A stretch of 64,000 nt of DNA, from NCBI RefSeq assembly GCF_028389875.1, contig NC_084665.1, forward strand, positions 22,476,001-22,540,000. Direction: 5' to 3'. Position 1 is the stretch's first letter, and every line of letters starts with the position of its first letter. A program made the position numbers and the translations under genes. Positions 48,185-58,700 of the stretch are shown here, piece after piece. The notes under the pieces are model-generated. The model was not told the DNA's origin, did no database searches, and saw only the letters and a list, made by a program, of their open reading frames with translations. The stretch comes from Rhea pennata (taxonomy: Eukaryota; Chordata; Aves; Rheiformes; Rheidae).

Positions 48185-51100
48185 CTGCGGCACCGCGCAG
48201 CGTCAGCGCCGGGCCGCGCAGAACCGCTCCCCGGCACCACCGCCCGCGCCCCGGCACCACCGCCCCGGCACCGCCGCCCCGCTCACCCTGCGGCCGGGGC
48301 TGCGCTGGGGACGGCTAAGCAGAGCCCTGGCCTCTGCAGGAAACGCCTGCAAGCAGGCAATGCAGGATAAAAGGAGATACCATCCGCATTTTCCTCTGCC
48401 CCCAACCTCACACGAGTAACTTTTCTTTTTTTCTCCTTCGCGTGTTTAAATACAATGGGGTTGGGGGGGGTCCTTTTTTCTTTTTTTTTCTCCTTTCTAC
48501 TTCTTCTTCCAGGAAACCGAATCTTACTCAAGAAACCACAGCGTTATACAATTCTGTGCGCTGTGGGCCGTCAATGGTGGAATCATTACAGAGTGGCGCT
48601 TAATGATTCCGTTTGAAGAGAAGTTTTCACTTCCCCAGAACTAGGGATTTCACAATGTAGGGAGAGATTTTTTTTTTTTAAGGGACATTAAAAAAATAGT
48701 GTGTTTGTTTCTACTTCCTTTGACCTAAACTGCCTCCTACTGTGAGTTGCACTTCAATAATTTGCGTACTGATTATCTCCTCTGGCCCTGTTTGCCTCCT
48801 TGCTTGTCGTTGTCAGTGTTTGCCAAAACAAACGCGAAGAGTCCATAGGCGAAATCTTCGCGTTAGGAACGGGGAGTTAATCCTGCTATAATACGCTAAC
48901 GTGTTACCGTACAGGACCTCTCAAAAAGCTGTTTAATGTAGGAGCCCGGATAACCCCACCAGGCCGAGATCCTACTTCTAAATGAATGCCACAAAAATTA
49001 AGGAAGGGAAAATAATTTTCAACCCCTCCCCAATATTCGCCTAAACAAAACTGGAAGTAAAAGAAGGGTAGATAAAGAAAAACAAGCAGTTCTTACTTGT
49101 GCATCTGTCAGCCCCAGCATTGCCGCGAGTTGCTTTCTGTCCGGTTTGGTAACATATTTCTGGATTTCGAACCGCTTTTCTAAACCTTTCCTCTGAAGGT
49201 TGGAAAAAACAGCCCTGGACCAGGAGCGCTTCCTCTTGTATGTCTGAGGCAGTGTGTCCTTAGTTAAAACTGCATACGGACCTGACGTTTGAGAAAGAGA
49301 GACAGGGAGAGAAGGAGACAGGGAAAGTGCGTTATTAATATCGATGCCCGAAAAGAAGTATTACATCCGCTCAAAATATCAGCTCGACTGCGGTGTGCAG
49401 GGAAGGCCCAAGCAAGTGTCACCCTGCCTGCGGACGAGGTATGATTTCTGTAAGTGTGTGTTTCCTCAGACAAGGATGGCATGTTTTCTAACTCGGATAT
49501 TTTCCTTTTCCCCCTCCCCGCCCTTTCTCTCTCGCCCCAGGTATTATTTTTGCTAGATTGGGCGATCTGATTCAGGGCGCTAGTCGGATCTCCCTCCCCC
49601 TCCCAGTGCTTTCGCTCGGGACGAGATATCCAAAATCTTTAATCTCGCTAGAAAAAAAAAGATGCCCTGGCTTTTCAAAAGCCTCCGGCCAGTCGCTTTG
49701 GGAGGAGGGAGCCGGCGGCCCTGGGAGCGCGCTGCGGGACGGGGGCGGCAGCCGGCGGCGCGGCCCGGTCTGCCCTGAGCGCGGGGGGGGGGGGGGGTCG
49801 CAGGGGAAGGTATGTACCTGGAAAAGTGTCTTGAAACTGGTGCTGAACTGAGCTCCTTGGGTTTGTGTTTAAGGGACCCAGAATAGTAGAGGCCTCGTTA
49901 ATGGGGTCTAGAGACGCGAAGAACTGGCTGGCGGAAGGCTGCAAGTTGGGGAGATGAACCCCAGTTTGGCGGCTGGTAGTTAATAAGGAGGTCAGATCTG
50001 TGAGCACAGGAACAAGGAGAGCTCTGTTACACCGCGAAATCTCCGCACCGGGACGCTTCTAGCGGATGGGTCTGGGCTCCCTTGCGGCCTTGGGGGGGGG
50101 GGGAGGGAGGGACACGGGACGGGACGGGGGCTGCCGTGTCCCGGCCCGGGCGGGTGCGGGAGCCTCCGCCGAAGGGACACGGTAGGGACGGGCAAGCCCC
50201 GGCGCTCGCCCTCGTGGCTCTCCCCTGGAGAGGCGGCAATGCCCCGGGACTCAAAGATCTTCCGATATATTTACTCCCTTTGTCAGGATGTTTACACGCT
50301 GCTGGAGAAGATTGATTGCAGCAAAAGCCTTTTAAACGGACTCTACCATCTGAGGGAAAACCTTCGCCCGGGCTGGGAATCTGAGATCGTTTGATTTGCT
50401 ATTTTTACGCTATCTCTATTTTTTCAAAGCGGTCCAATCCTAATCACAGACCGCTACAGCGCGCGGGACTGGCGGCTATTTTAGTGAACGCTACTAAAGA
50501 AGCACATTAATAACGCTTACGTCTTTCCTGGCTACTTCAAAAAAAATTTTTTTTAAGAGGGTATCTACATATTAAAAAAAAAAAGAAAAAAAAAAAAAAA
50601 AAAAGCACGAGAACGCTAGCATGGAAAGCGGACAAGCCAATTTCTCTACCTCTCAGCGTGTTGCCTTCCTTGACTTTGGGGTCAAACTCCGCCGACAAAA
50701 TGCGGTCGATGCCGAATTTCAGGTCCTTGCTGGAGGGCGCCGGCGCCGCGCCGTGCGTGTGGCTCCCGGGGCCGCGGGCGGGGGGCGGCGCGCCGCCGCC
50801 GGCCGCCGCCGCCGCGGGGGAGCGGTGCTGCGGGGGGCGGTGGTGCGGGTGGTAGGCGGCCGAGAGCGGCGAGAGGCGCGGCGGGAAGGCGGCGGCGGGG
50901 GCCTCGGGGGCCACCACGGGCGTGGGCCGCAGCGGCGAGGCGGTGGCGTGGAAGGGGCCGGCGTGGTGCACGGCGCCCAGCGCCGGCGGCAGCCCGGCCC
51001 CGGGGCCGCCGGGCAGGCTCTCGGCGGGGCCGCCCGCCGCCTCGCCGCCGGCGTGCAGGATGTCGGCGATGCAGAAGGAAGGCTTCTTGGCCGCGCCGTG

Positions 51101-51208
51101 CTCCAGCGGGAAGCAGCCGCCGGCGCCCGGCCCCGCGGCCGAGCAGTACGCCGCTGACCAGAGGCTGAAGTTGGAGGCGTAGAAAGGGGCCAGCCCGGCC
51201 GTGTACAT
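47843..51208 (-). CDS. HLX: HLX, H2.0-like homeobox transcription factor (4 coding exons)
   Basis: Nuclear homeodomain factor; in vertebrates HLX acts in visceral mesenchyme, liver and gut outgrowth and haematopoietic/T-cell programmes (family knowledge). The four exons at 51208-50650, 49997-49818, 49281-49097 and 48184-47843 join in frame to 421 residues plus TAG. Seen: start [14 protein letters not shown]; eh1-type FCIADIL at residues 45-51 (Groucho/TLE-binding type); block LSPLSAAY at 112-119; His/Pro/Ala-rich stretch about 119-158; a second eh1-like FGIDRIL at 165-171; homeodomain about 264-323 with WFQNRRMKW (Gln50, Asn51); acidic Ser-rich segment and Pro-rich tail. Human HLX is 488 residues as I recall it; the shortfall is in the Gln/His-rich region and the C-terminal Ser-rich tail. 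The start ATG at 51208 has A at -3. The frame stays open upstream to 51670, but that extension is low-complexity Arg/Ala/Pro/Phe and does not resemble HLX. No frameshift or missing key residue is visible. Confidence 0.97.
48185..49096 (-). other. HLX: HLX intron 3
   Basis: 912-bp GT-AG intron that interrupts the homeodomain. Its middle is AT-rich and contains the palindromic homeodomain-core pair at 48579-48610, described separately. Confidence 0.9.
48579..48610. promoter_or_regulatory. Palindromic homeodomain-core pair in HLX intron 3
   Basis: GGAATCATTA at 48579-48588 and its perfect reverse complement TAATGATTCC at 48601-48610 are separated by 12 bp. Each arm carries an ATTA/TAAT homeodomain core. 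The arrangement suggests a dimeric or paired-site element, possibly autoregulatory; function is inferred. Confidence 0.35.
49097..49281 (-). CDS. HLX: HLX coding exon 3 (N-terminal three quarters of the homeodomain)
   Basis: Follows the acceptor ACGTCAG and encodes 62 residues once the split Gly codon is completed: [20 protein letters not shown], then helices 1 and 2 with the family residues [20 protein letters not shown]. It ends at LGLTDAQ before the donor GTAAGA (phase 0). No continuous start-to-stop reading frame covers this exon on its own; it was found from homology and splice sites. The intron after it falls between homeodomain positions 44 and 45, a common position in homeobox genes. 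Confidence 0.95.
49282..49817 (-). other. HLX: HLX intron 2
   Basis: 536-bp GT-AG intron, with a 15-base plus-strand G run at 49783-49797 just inside its donor end. The rest is unremarkable AT-balanced sequence. Confidence 0.9.
49818..49997 (-). CDS. HLX: HLX coding exon 2 (residues 187-246)
   Basis: Starts after the acceptor CTCACAG and completes the Asp codon begun in exon 1, giving [16 protein letters not shown] and onward. It includes the HLX-typical [12 protein letters not shown] block and [10 protein letters not shown], then ends on one base before the donor GTACAT (phase 1). The exon is 180 nt. It encodes the linker between the N-terminal repression region and the homeodomain. Confidence 0.95.
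49998..50649 (-). other. HLX: HLX intron 1
   Basis: 652-bp GT-AG intron. Near its 5' end (in gene orientation) lies a long poly-T, seen on the plus strand as A-rich 50574-50604, followed by an A8/T8 palindrome at 50539-50554. A G-run (50092-50103) lies in its second half. Confidence 0.9.
50574..50604 (+). repeat. A-rich homopolymer in HLX intron 1
   Basis: About 30 A residues broken by one G. Together with the A8/T8 palindrome at 50539-50554 it lies 50-110 bp inside the intron from the donor. Confidence 0.95.
50650..51208 (-). CDS. HLX: HLX coding exon 1 (residues 1-186 plus first base of codon 187)
   Basis: Contains the conserved N-terminus, the eh1-type FCIADIL motif (45-51), the LSPLSAAY block, the His/Pro/Ala-rich linker and the second FGIDRIL motif just before the donor. 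It ends after NTLR with one base of the next codon, followed by the donor GTAGAG (phase 1). Composition is extremely GC-rich, so long open frames exist in other frames here. Only this frame matches HLX and splices on to exon 2. Confidence 0.95.
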
Positions 51209-51900
51209 CCTGCCGCCGGCGCCCGCGGGCCGCTCCGCGCCGCTCAGCTCCCGGGAGCGCGGCGCGGGGCTGCCCGCTGCCCCCGGCGCATGGGGAGGGA
51301 CGGCGGGGCGGGCGGGCGGCTTGGCAGCTGGCAGCGCGCTTGCCGGGGGGCAAGGGGAAAACAAAAAGAAGAAGAAGAAAGAAAAAACCCACGCAAAACG
51401 CACGGCGAGAGGGAGAGAGCGAGCGAGCGCGGGAGAGGAGCGGTGCAAACAAAACAAAACAAAACCAAACCCCTTCCTCGCACTGGGGAAAAAATCCACC
51501 CCTCCCCAAACTTTCTCTGGCAGCGACTCCCGGCCCCGGCGCAGCCCTCGCTCCCACCGCCCCTCGGACTGCCCGCGCCCAATCCGTGCTCCGCGGGGCC
51601 GGGCCGGGCCGCCCGCCGTCCCGCCCCCGCCTCCGCGCCCTGCGGAGCCGCGCCGCGCCGTGCGGGGCAAGTGCGGAGATCGCGGCGCGCGCCCGGGCCC
51701 GGCCCGGCCCGGCTCGGCCCGCCCGCAGCGCGGCTACTCGCGGGAGCGCGCTCTCCTTCGCCTCCGCACTCCCCTCCGCGCCTCTGGCCGGGAGAAGCAG
51801 CAACACTTCCTCGCAGGCAGCGCTGTCTGCGCGCACACTCCAGCTCCTTCAGTTCCGCCCTGCGCGGCCGCACAAACACCGCCGGCTTTGCAAAAAATAA
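51209..51900 (-). promoter_or_regulatory. HLX: HLX 5' UTR and CpG-island core promoter (predicted)
   Basis: GC-rich sequence directly upstream of the HLX ATG. It holds a CCAAT box (plus-strand CCAAT at 51579-51583; NF-Y can act in either orientation) and an Sp1-type GC box (CCGCCCCCGCC at 51621-51631). There is no clear TATA box at the expected spacing. A transcription start around 51.55-51.75 kb is inferred from the typical vertebrate HLX 5' UTR length; the exact start cannot be read from sequence. Confidence 0.55.
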
Positions 51901-51904
51901 ATAG

Positions 51905-51932
51905 TATTAAGTAATTAATTAATTAGTAAAAA
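51905..51932. promoter_or_regulatory. AT-rich TAATTA cluster upstream of HLX
   Basis: Overlapping TAATTA repeats (TTAAGTAATTAATTAATTAG) sit at the edge of the HLX CpG island, about 0.7 kb upstream of the ATG. They provide several homeodomain core sites in abruptly AT-rich sequence. Could be simple low-complexity DNA. Confidence 0.25.
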
Positions 51933-54229
51933 ATCACACGGCCACCGCAGCGCCCTTTCGTTTGCTGCTGTGATTTCAAAATATCTGAGCAAAGCATGCG
52001 GGAATTCTTTTCCCAATGAAAGGCAGATTTGTCTCCTGAAAGAGCTTGAAAACGACTCCCAAAGAAATACGTTTCCTTCCCAGATACATGAGCCTTGACC
52101 GGTCCGTAATAAAATCAGTATATAATAATGCACGCAACATATGTATTTATGTGAGCTCTGAGTTATTCTGGGCCCACGCACGTTGAATGCTGTGTTAGTA
52201 GTGGCTAATTAATTGCATCCTGGAGACAATGTCATTTTACAGATTTCTACTATATACTTCAGCCAAGTGTCTGCATCTGTTTGCACAGCAAATTCATCTT
52301 AAACAGTGATTCGTAGTAATCCAAACTATTGAAGAATAGAATCAAACACACCTTTTTAGAATATAATCATAAACTACATTCTCTGGAATATTTTACGGAC
52401 AAATTCGTCCAAGCGCCTTTTGTGCTTTTTCTCCCTCCAACATCCACATTTCTCCCGATCTGACTCTGGAAAAACATTTTTTAATTGTAGATTTCACAGA
52501 TCAGGCATGTAAAACTTTTGCCGCCCTCACCATCAGCAAGCAGGCTCCTTGGTCAGACGATTCCAGGCTTGCTATGTTTTTGTTTCAAAGATTATTTTTT
52601 CAAATAGCTTCCAAAATTCTGAGCGTTTTCGGGGAACTGCCGGAAAGCCAAACTATTTTTCTTTCGTCAGATATGAAGACGTAGCTTATACACGAATATT
52701 GAAACCACCTGTAATCGAGGGTGAATGCATTTCTTTGGCAAACGCCATCATATGCATATGCACGTGTATATGCGAAGCTCATTCAAAAGGAAAACCCATG
52801 CACGGCTTTGGTTTGGTTTGGTTTTTATTAGTGAGGCGAAACCGAAAAATAAAAGTGATGGCTTGCCAGGATATGTCCGAAAACCGGAGACAGTGAAAGA
52901 AACGTTTGATTAGGTTTGAACTTTCCCCATTTCGACAGTGGAAAGTCATTTCTTCTTGCATCTCCCCCCCCCCACCTTGATTTCCCCTGAGCAGATGATC
53001 TGAAAGTGAGCCTGTTGATTTCGAATCGGATCAAACGACTCCAGTTTCCCTTGCGTTTCTACGGCCAGGCAAAGCCCTGGCATCAGGCTGGTTTACACAA
53101 GGGCAACAAAGTGTATTATCGCCACTGCATCCAACCTGCGCAAGTGAAACTTTTTCTTAAATTTGTTATGATATTGCTATTATATCATCCCGGGGCTGCA
53201 CGCCAAGTAATGAGGAAAAAAGTGTACCCCCCTTATTATTTTTTTTTGTCTTTCTCAAATAAATCTCTCCCTCGTTTTAAACCTTCGCTTCCCTCTGCAC
53301 CCCGCACGCCTGGTGACGGGCAGCACCCGGTGAGAAACGCCCCCGGCGCCCCGGCGCCCCAGGCAGCCCCTGCCGCTCCCCCGCGCTTCCCCGGGCCTCC
53401 CCGGAGCTCGCTGCACCTCCCCGTCCCGGCTTCCCCCGCCCCGGGGCTCCCTGATTTTGCTACCGCTTCTGGAAGCGCGGTCTTCCCCGCGGGCCGTCAC
53501 TCAGACAAGTGCTAGGTCGGCGCTTTCATCCAGCAGGGACAAAAATAACCCAAAAGGAAATACTAAACACGTTGCACTAAAGCACTTGACCCCCGCGCTG
53601 GGCCTCGGACTGGCGACGGAGCCGGGAAGCCCGAGCCCCCGTCAGCAGGCAGGTGCCTTCCCGGTCTGGATGCGGCCCTGCCGCCTCGACGGAGCCCCCG
53701 GCCGCGGCGCTCCGCGGTGCCTATGTGCCTCCCCCGCGCACTCCGGGCAGCCCAACCCGCCGTGGCCGAGAGCTCCCCCCACGGCGCGCTGCCTCCCCGC
53801 CGCCTCCCCTGCGGCAGGGCCGTCTCCCCTCCCCGAAGGCCGGCGGCTCCGCAGCACCCCGCGGAGCAGGCCCTGCCTCCAGGGCCAGGCCTCCGCAGGC
53901 CTCCGCGCCCGGCCGCCGGCCCGCGAGCAGACCCACTCTCCTCCCTGCCCCGCGGCCCCAGGGCATCGGCCCCCCGCCAGCAGCAAGCGGTACCGCGCCC
54001 GCGGGTAGCAGCTAAGTCCCAGCGCCTCCTCCCCTCGCAAGGAGCGAGAAGGCTGCAGGAAACCCGGGGCTCGCTGCAGTCCAGGTCATCTCCTGTTTTT
54101 TGAGAGGCTCCAACTCGGACTAAATGAGCGGATGTGCCTGCGAGATTTGTCCCAAAATAGAAGCGGCTTTAGTATTTTAGGATACAGCAGAAATCCTTAT
54201 TTCTTCCGGAGAAAAACTTCATAATGAGC
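51933..54229. other. Region upstream of HLX, no gene seen
   Basis: AT-rich to about 53.27 kb, then a CpG island to 54.06 kb. It includes a CATATGCATATG palindrome abutting the E-box CACGTG (52749-52766), and a TTTGG pentanucleotide repeat near 52808-52824. In mammals a divergent antisense RNA (HLX-AS1) starts close to HLX; an equivalent plus-strand transcript could begin here, but I see no direct evidence for it. Confidence 0.5.
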
Positions 54230-54400
54230 GCGAGCACTTCCCTTTTCGATATTTGTGCAACTTTATCTCGACCAGCAAGTTGCTTTGGTGACGCAAATCC
54301 GCCCTTGTGTATTGCAACTACAAAAATAAATGCAAGGAAATCAATTCCCTTCTAGCAATGAAAACATAAATATACAGCTGCGACTTTCCCCTTTAATCTT
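54230..54400. promoter_or_regulatory. Candidate element upstream of HLX with C/EBP-like sites
   Basis: Low-repeat AT-balanced interval between CpG islands, with TTGTGCAAC, TGACGCAAAT and ATTGCAAC (C/EBP-like) plus AAAATAAATG. It sits about 3 kb upstream of the ATG. Confidence 0.25.
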
Positions 54401-55224
54401 GCTTCCGAGGGACTCGAGAAGAAGGCGAATGAACTATGAAGGCAGGAGCGATGCCTATTTTTTTTTTTTTTTTTTTTAATGGAATGGAGTCTCGGAGGAT
54501 TTTTTATTTTTTTTCCCCCCCCGAGGCCGACAAAGGAGGTGGAAAAGAATGATTCGAGTTTGCAATAGCGGAGGAAAAAAGCCTAGCCCCAAGGCGCTGC
54601 AGATTGCTGTCCGCGCTCGCAGACAGCGGGCCGGGCGCATCCCGGAAAGGGCCGGGCGCTGCGTGCGGGGCCGGGACTCACGGCAGCTCCGCGTTGCTCC
54701 TGCCTCGCATCACGCTCTCTGCCTCCCGCAGGTCCCGCACAGCCACACGTGGACCACACGCGGACCACACGCGGGTGGGTCGCGCCGTGGCTGTGCGGTC
54801 CCGGATGCTCAACTCCGCAGCTCCGCGACCGCGGCGCGGCTGCGCCTCTGCCCGCGCCCCCTGCCCAGGAGGCGCCGCACCGGCCCGCGCAGGCCTGGCG
54901 CTGCGCCGCTGCGCCGCTGCGCGTAGGGGCGCGGTGGCGGACGGCGGGGCGCCTTCTCAGCAAGGGCTGCTTATGAGGCTGCGGGAGCCTCCGCGTAACG
55001 GGGTGGGGGCCTGCAGAGCACCCAGCGCAGCGGTGTGGGCCGTAAGCCCCCCACGCCCACCCCCGTTGCAAACAGCGCTCAGCGGCGCCGCGACGCTCCC
55101 CGCCGCCGTGCGCGTGAGTGGGGCCGCGCCCGCGGGCTGAGCGCGCTTTCCAACGCTCCCTTGCAGCGTGCCCCGCACACGGTCCCGAGCCAGCGGAAAG
55201 GGCCCAGGGGCGCTGCTGCTGCGG

Positions 55225-55285
55225 CCTCATATTTATATAGGTGCTTTTATCCGCATAAATATATATATGCATACATAAGCCTGCG
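55225..55285. promoter_or_regulatory. TATA-like AT block inside CpG island
   Basis: CATATTTATATAGG and ATAAATATATATATGC lie in sequence that is otherwise about 75% GC. It could act as a TATA-containing core promoter on either strand, for example for a divergent noncoding transcript, or be an (AT) microsatellite. Confidence 0.2.
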
Positions 55286-55770
55286 GCAACCCCGCCAGTA
55301 GAAACCATCAGGGCCCGTTTATGGGGCGGCGGATGGTCCCTGCTACCACCGCCCCCCTTCCCACGGCCCCCGGGCCCGCCGCTGCCGCCTCCCCGCCCGC
55401 CCCGGGCCCGCCGCAGGCCCGCGAGGCTGCAGCGCCGAGCACTGAGCGCCGCCGCGCAGCGCCCACTCGGCCCAGTCCAGCCCGGCCCGGCTCGGTCCAC
55501 AAAACCGGGTCTCTGGCGCCACCTGGTGAACTGCGGCGGCGCGGCGGGCGCTGCGCTGCACGGGTCCGGGCGCTATGCGGGGCGGACGTTGCGCGGGGAC
55601 GGGCGCTGCGCCGCTTCCCCCGCAGCGTGGCCGAGCAGCCGGCGCTGGCGCGGGCGGGAAGCGCAAGGCGGCGGGAGGCAGAGTGCGGGAGCGCTCCGAG
55701 CAGGGGCCCGCTGGGACCTGGCTTGCCCCTCTCGCCGCCGTGCCCCTGCGTACTTGCAAGGTAAGAGGAG

Positions 55771-58700
55771 CAAGCGGGAGTATTTTCCAGGCAGTGTAGA
55801 TCAGTACAAGGAAATGCATTTCCCCAAACTCGTGTTGAAAACGTCTGCAAGGGCCTTCTGCAGGCTGGAGTGGAGATTACCTGGGGCCTGGTTTTCAACC
55901 AGTGGTAAAAGGTTTTTGCCTGTGCAGCTCCCTGTGAGGCTCCGAGCGCTGCCCTGGGGCTGCTGAATCTTACCACAGGCAGAGCAGGCAGCATCCCCCT
56001 GGGGATCTGCAGCTGGAGGCCGGCCACAGGAATGCACCACAACACTGATTATACTTCCCTCAGCTGATCAACAATTTGTTATCTGAAATGCTCAACAGAA
56101 GTGCAGACACTGCAGGCAGGAACTGCCCAGAACCACAAGTGAATTAAGTGGCTAAGCTGGTCAGCTGCTTGATGTTTCTGTTCTATCCTTTAATGCGTTA
56201 TTTAGTTGAATACCTGTGTCAATAAGTAGTGATTGTGTTACATTATGTCATTTGCTGAGCATAAGCAGAGGGTGCCTGAAAACAGACTGCATCTGGGTTT
56301 CCAACTGATAGGACAGGATTTCAGTCTGCTTGGGGCAAGTTTACATTTCTGTTGTAGTTTGGATCAGGAGTGTGCTTTTGAAGGGAATCACCTGATCATT
56401 ATCTCTTACAGGGTGTTGGTTTGTATCACGATGAGGTTTCAGGGTGCGCAGGAATCCTTAGTGGGAATTCAATCCACAGGGCATGCTAAAATTAGTCTGA
56501 ATTAAAAGAAGAAAAAACACTGAATGCCAATATTGTAGTCATATGTTCTTCAGCACTAATCATCTGCTCTAGAGGACCACTCATGCTAGTCTGCCTTACC
56601 AGCTTGACAACTAAAACATATTTCAGAGCTGTTTGCATTTCATTTCTGTGGCCTGATGGCCATTCTTGAGAGGTTCCCTGTAAGGTGCAGCCTTCTTCAA
56701 CAGGAGAAAATGAGCACATCTGCCTCCAGGCCTCAGTCCTGGCTTTCTTCTGCAATATGTGGTCTTTGTCTTGAGCAATACCACCGTGCTTTCTGAATTT
56801 AAGTGGTTCCAAGAATTGCCCCACAAAACAGGTTCATATTTTATAGCAAACACTCAGTAGAGCACAGATCAAAACCTGAGTTTCCCAGCTCCAGGGGCAA
56901 CACACCAGTCACTAAGCTGGAGAGTTAGGCTCACACTTGCATTTTTGCAATCTCTACCTCTTTCTTTCAACAGCTGATCCAATGAAATATGCTAGTTATG
57001 TGAAGCCAACTGGTTTCAAGAGGAAAGAATTTTTGCAGCCATCGCAAAATGCTGCGTCGTCTCTCAAGGCCCCTTAGACAGGGGAAGGACTTGAATACAC
57101 TGATTCCCTTCCCTTGCCTCAGAGCCTCAGACATCTGGAAAGTGAGAGGGCACTAGGATCTCTCCACAGCCATTTTTGCAGAGAAAGGAGTGACCTTTTC
57201 TTCCTTTTTTTTTTTTTTTACATGAAAAGCCGTAGGCATATAAATTTTATAAAAGGGTCAAGATAATAAACAGCAGTTGGAAAGAAGCGTCTCTCCGCAG
57301 CCCAGAAAAGGGACCCTACGTTCTGAAGAGTAGCAAGGTCAGGACAGTCTCTTCCTCAGGGTTTCCTATGGGTTAGTTCATGCAGATCCTCACTCGATGT
57401 GCTGGCTTTTGTGAATCCCAGTTTTAGGCATGTGATGCTCTGCCAGGAGCCAGCAACTGTGGGCCTGCAATGCCATAACAGTTTCAAGCTGCTCTAAGCT
57501 GAAGTGCCAACGTACCACACGCACTTCATCGCCAGCTCCTTTTCTGTCCCCAGAGATGTTTAACTGTTAACTCTGCCGAAAAGAAGAAAGTTTTATGCTG
57601 TTGTCATTCCCAGACTAACCTATTTATCATAGGGCTAGCCAACGTGAGGGAGCCAAGGGAAACACGCATTGGGGAAGGGAGGGTGGCAGGACCATTGCAA
57701 GCCTGTTCTGGGCGGCTGTAGACTCTCATTGGGTCACAACCTCATTTAAGTGCTGCCTCTTGCAACTGCTTCCTGCAGTCTAAAAAAGGGTCTTTCTCAC
57801 ATGGAAAGAGCCTGAGTTTACTTACATTTCCATCAGTGTGACTGATTTCGTAGCTTACTCCACCTTTACGCTGCATCTGGACCATAATCCACTTGAAGAG
57901 GGAATTATGACAGGCTAGCAGTGATTTTCCAGGCCACACAAACAGAGAGGTCTGCAGAGAGCTATTCTGCAATTAACCCCCAATAGCTGGTTAAAGGTGA
58001 TATGACTCACAGAAGTGCTGACCTACTGTTCTTACATGTAATTGCTGACGAGAGGGACATTTTCATACACATGCCAGGTTTAGTTTGGACAGTGTGCAGC
58101 AACTGAAAATAACATTGTTGCATAAAAACGAAGGCAATTTGCAAGGCAGAATGATCATTTTCACAGGTATTTCTCAAGTCTGACAGGAGAGTATAATTGC
58201 ACCAATTTTAATCCAAGACCCACAGGGGCAGTTCCTTAACTGGAGCAAACTGTTGCTATCAAAAACAAGGCCAGTGTTTGTCAGTGCAGGTAACGTGGTA
58301 AGGCGCAAGTACAGCTGGAAACAGAACTTGGGAATTTGTATTCCCATAGCTGGTCATCATCACCAGGCTTTTGCGAGAGCAACCTCATCTGCTTCAGTGA
58401 AACCAAGCTGGGGTTGCGCAGTGATGCATTAGGCCTACAGCCCCCTCCTGCAAGAGTACATTAAACTCACTGTGCAGAAAAGCCACGCAGTATCGAAGAA
58501 GGAAATACTAACAACTGCTTAATAAAACTTTCAGTAAGAAGCAGTTTCCTCCTTCTTGCCAACGCAGGTCAAAAAATGTAGGGAAAATAGCTGGAAATAA
58601 AGCTATCAGAATGTAGTCATAGAAAAAGCAAAAACTACCCATGAAGGAAGTCAAGTTTCTGAGTTTCTACAAGAAAGTTTTTAGAAAAGAGAGATCACCT

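Larger units (their letters stand above)
37880..55770. other. Clustered CpG islands around HLX (candidate DNA methylation valley)
   Basis: Composition changes abruptly near 37.88 kb from AT-rich to GC/CpG-rich and returns near 55.77 kb. CpG-dense blocks lie at about 37.9-38.3, 39.0-39.2, 39.4-40.7, 41.0-41.7, 42.0-42.5, 43.9-44.05, 45.5-46.0, 46.55-46.9, 47.6-48.35, 50.65-51.9, 53.3-54.05 and 54.6-55.75 kb, separated by short AT-rich motif-bearing blocks. Such multi-island domains are typical of Polycomb-regulated developmental transcription factors (established). It explains the many long shadow reading frames here. Confidence 0.75.

Noticed and set aside
50682-51836. 384-codon open frame on the minus strand overlapping HLX exon 1 in another frame
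   Set aside because: Arg/Ala/Gly/Pro-rich translation caused by extreme GC content; it resembles no protein and overlaps the verified HLX frame.
52808-52824. TTTGG pentanucleotide repeat
   Set aside because: Three to four units only; simple low-complexity sequence.
54583-55500. 305-codon minus-strand frame upstream of HLX
   Set aside because: Arg/Ala/Gly-rich, spans an AT microsatellite-like block (translated as IYIYAD), and no homology recognised.
55308-56045. 245-codon minus-strand frame at the edge of the CpG cluster
   Set aside because: Compositional; overlaps several equally open frames on both strands.
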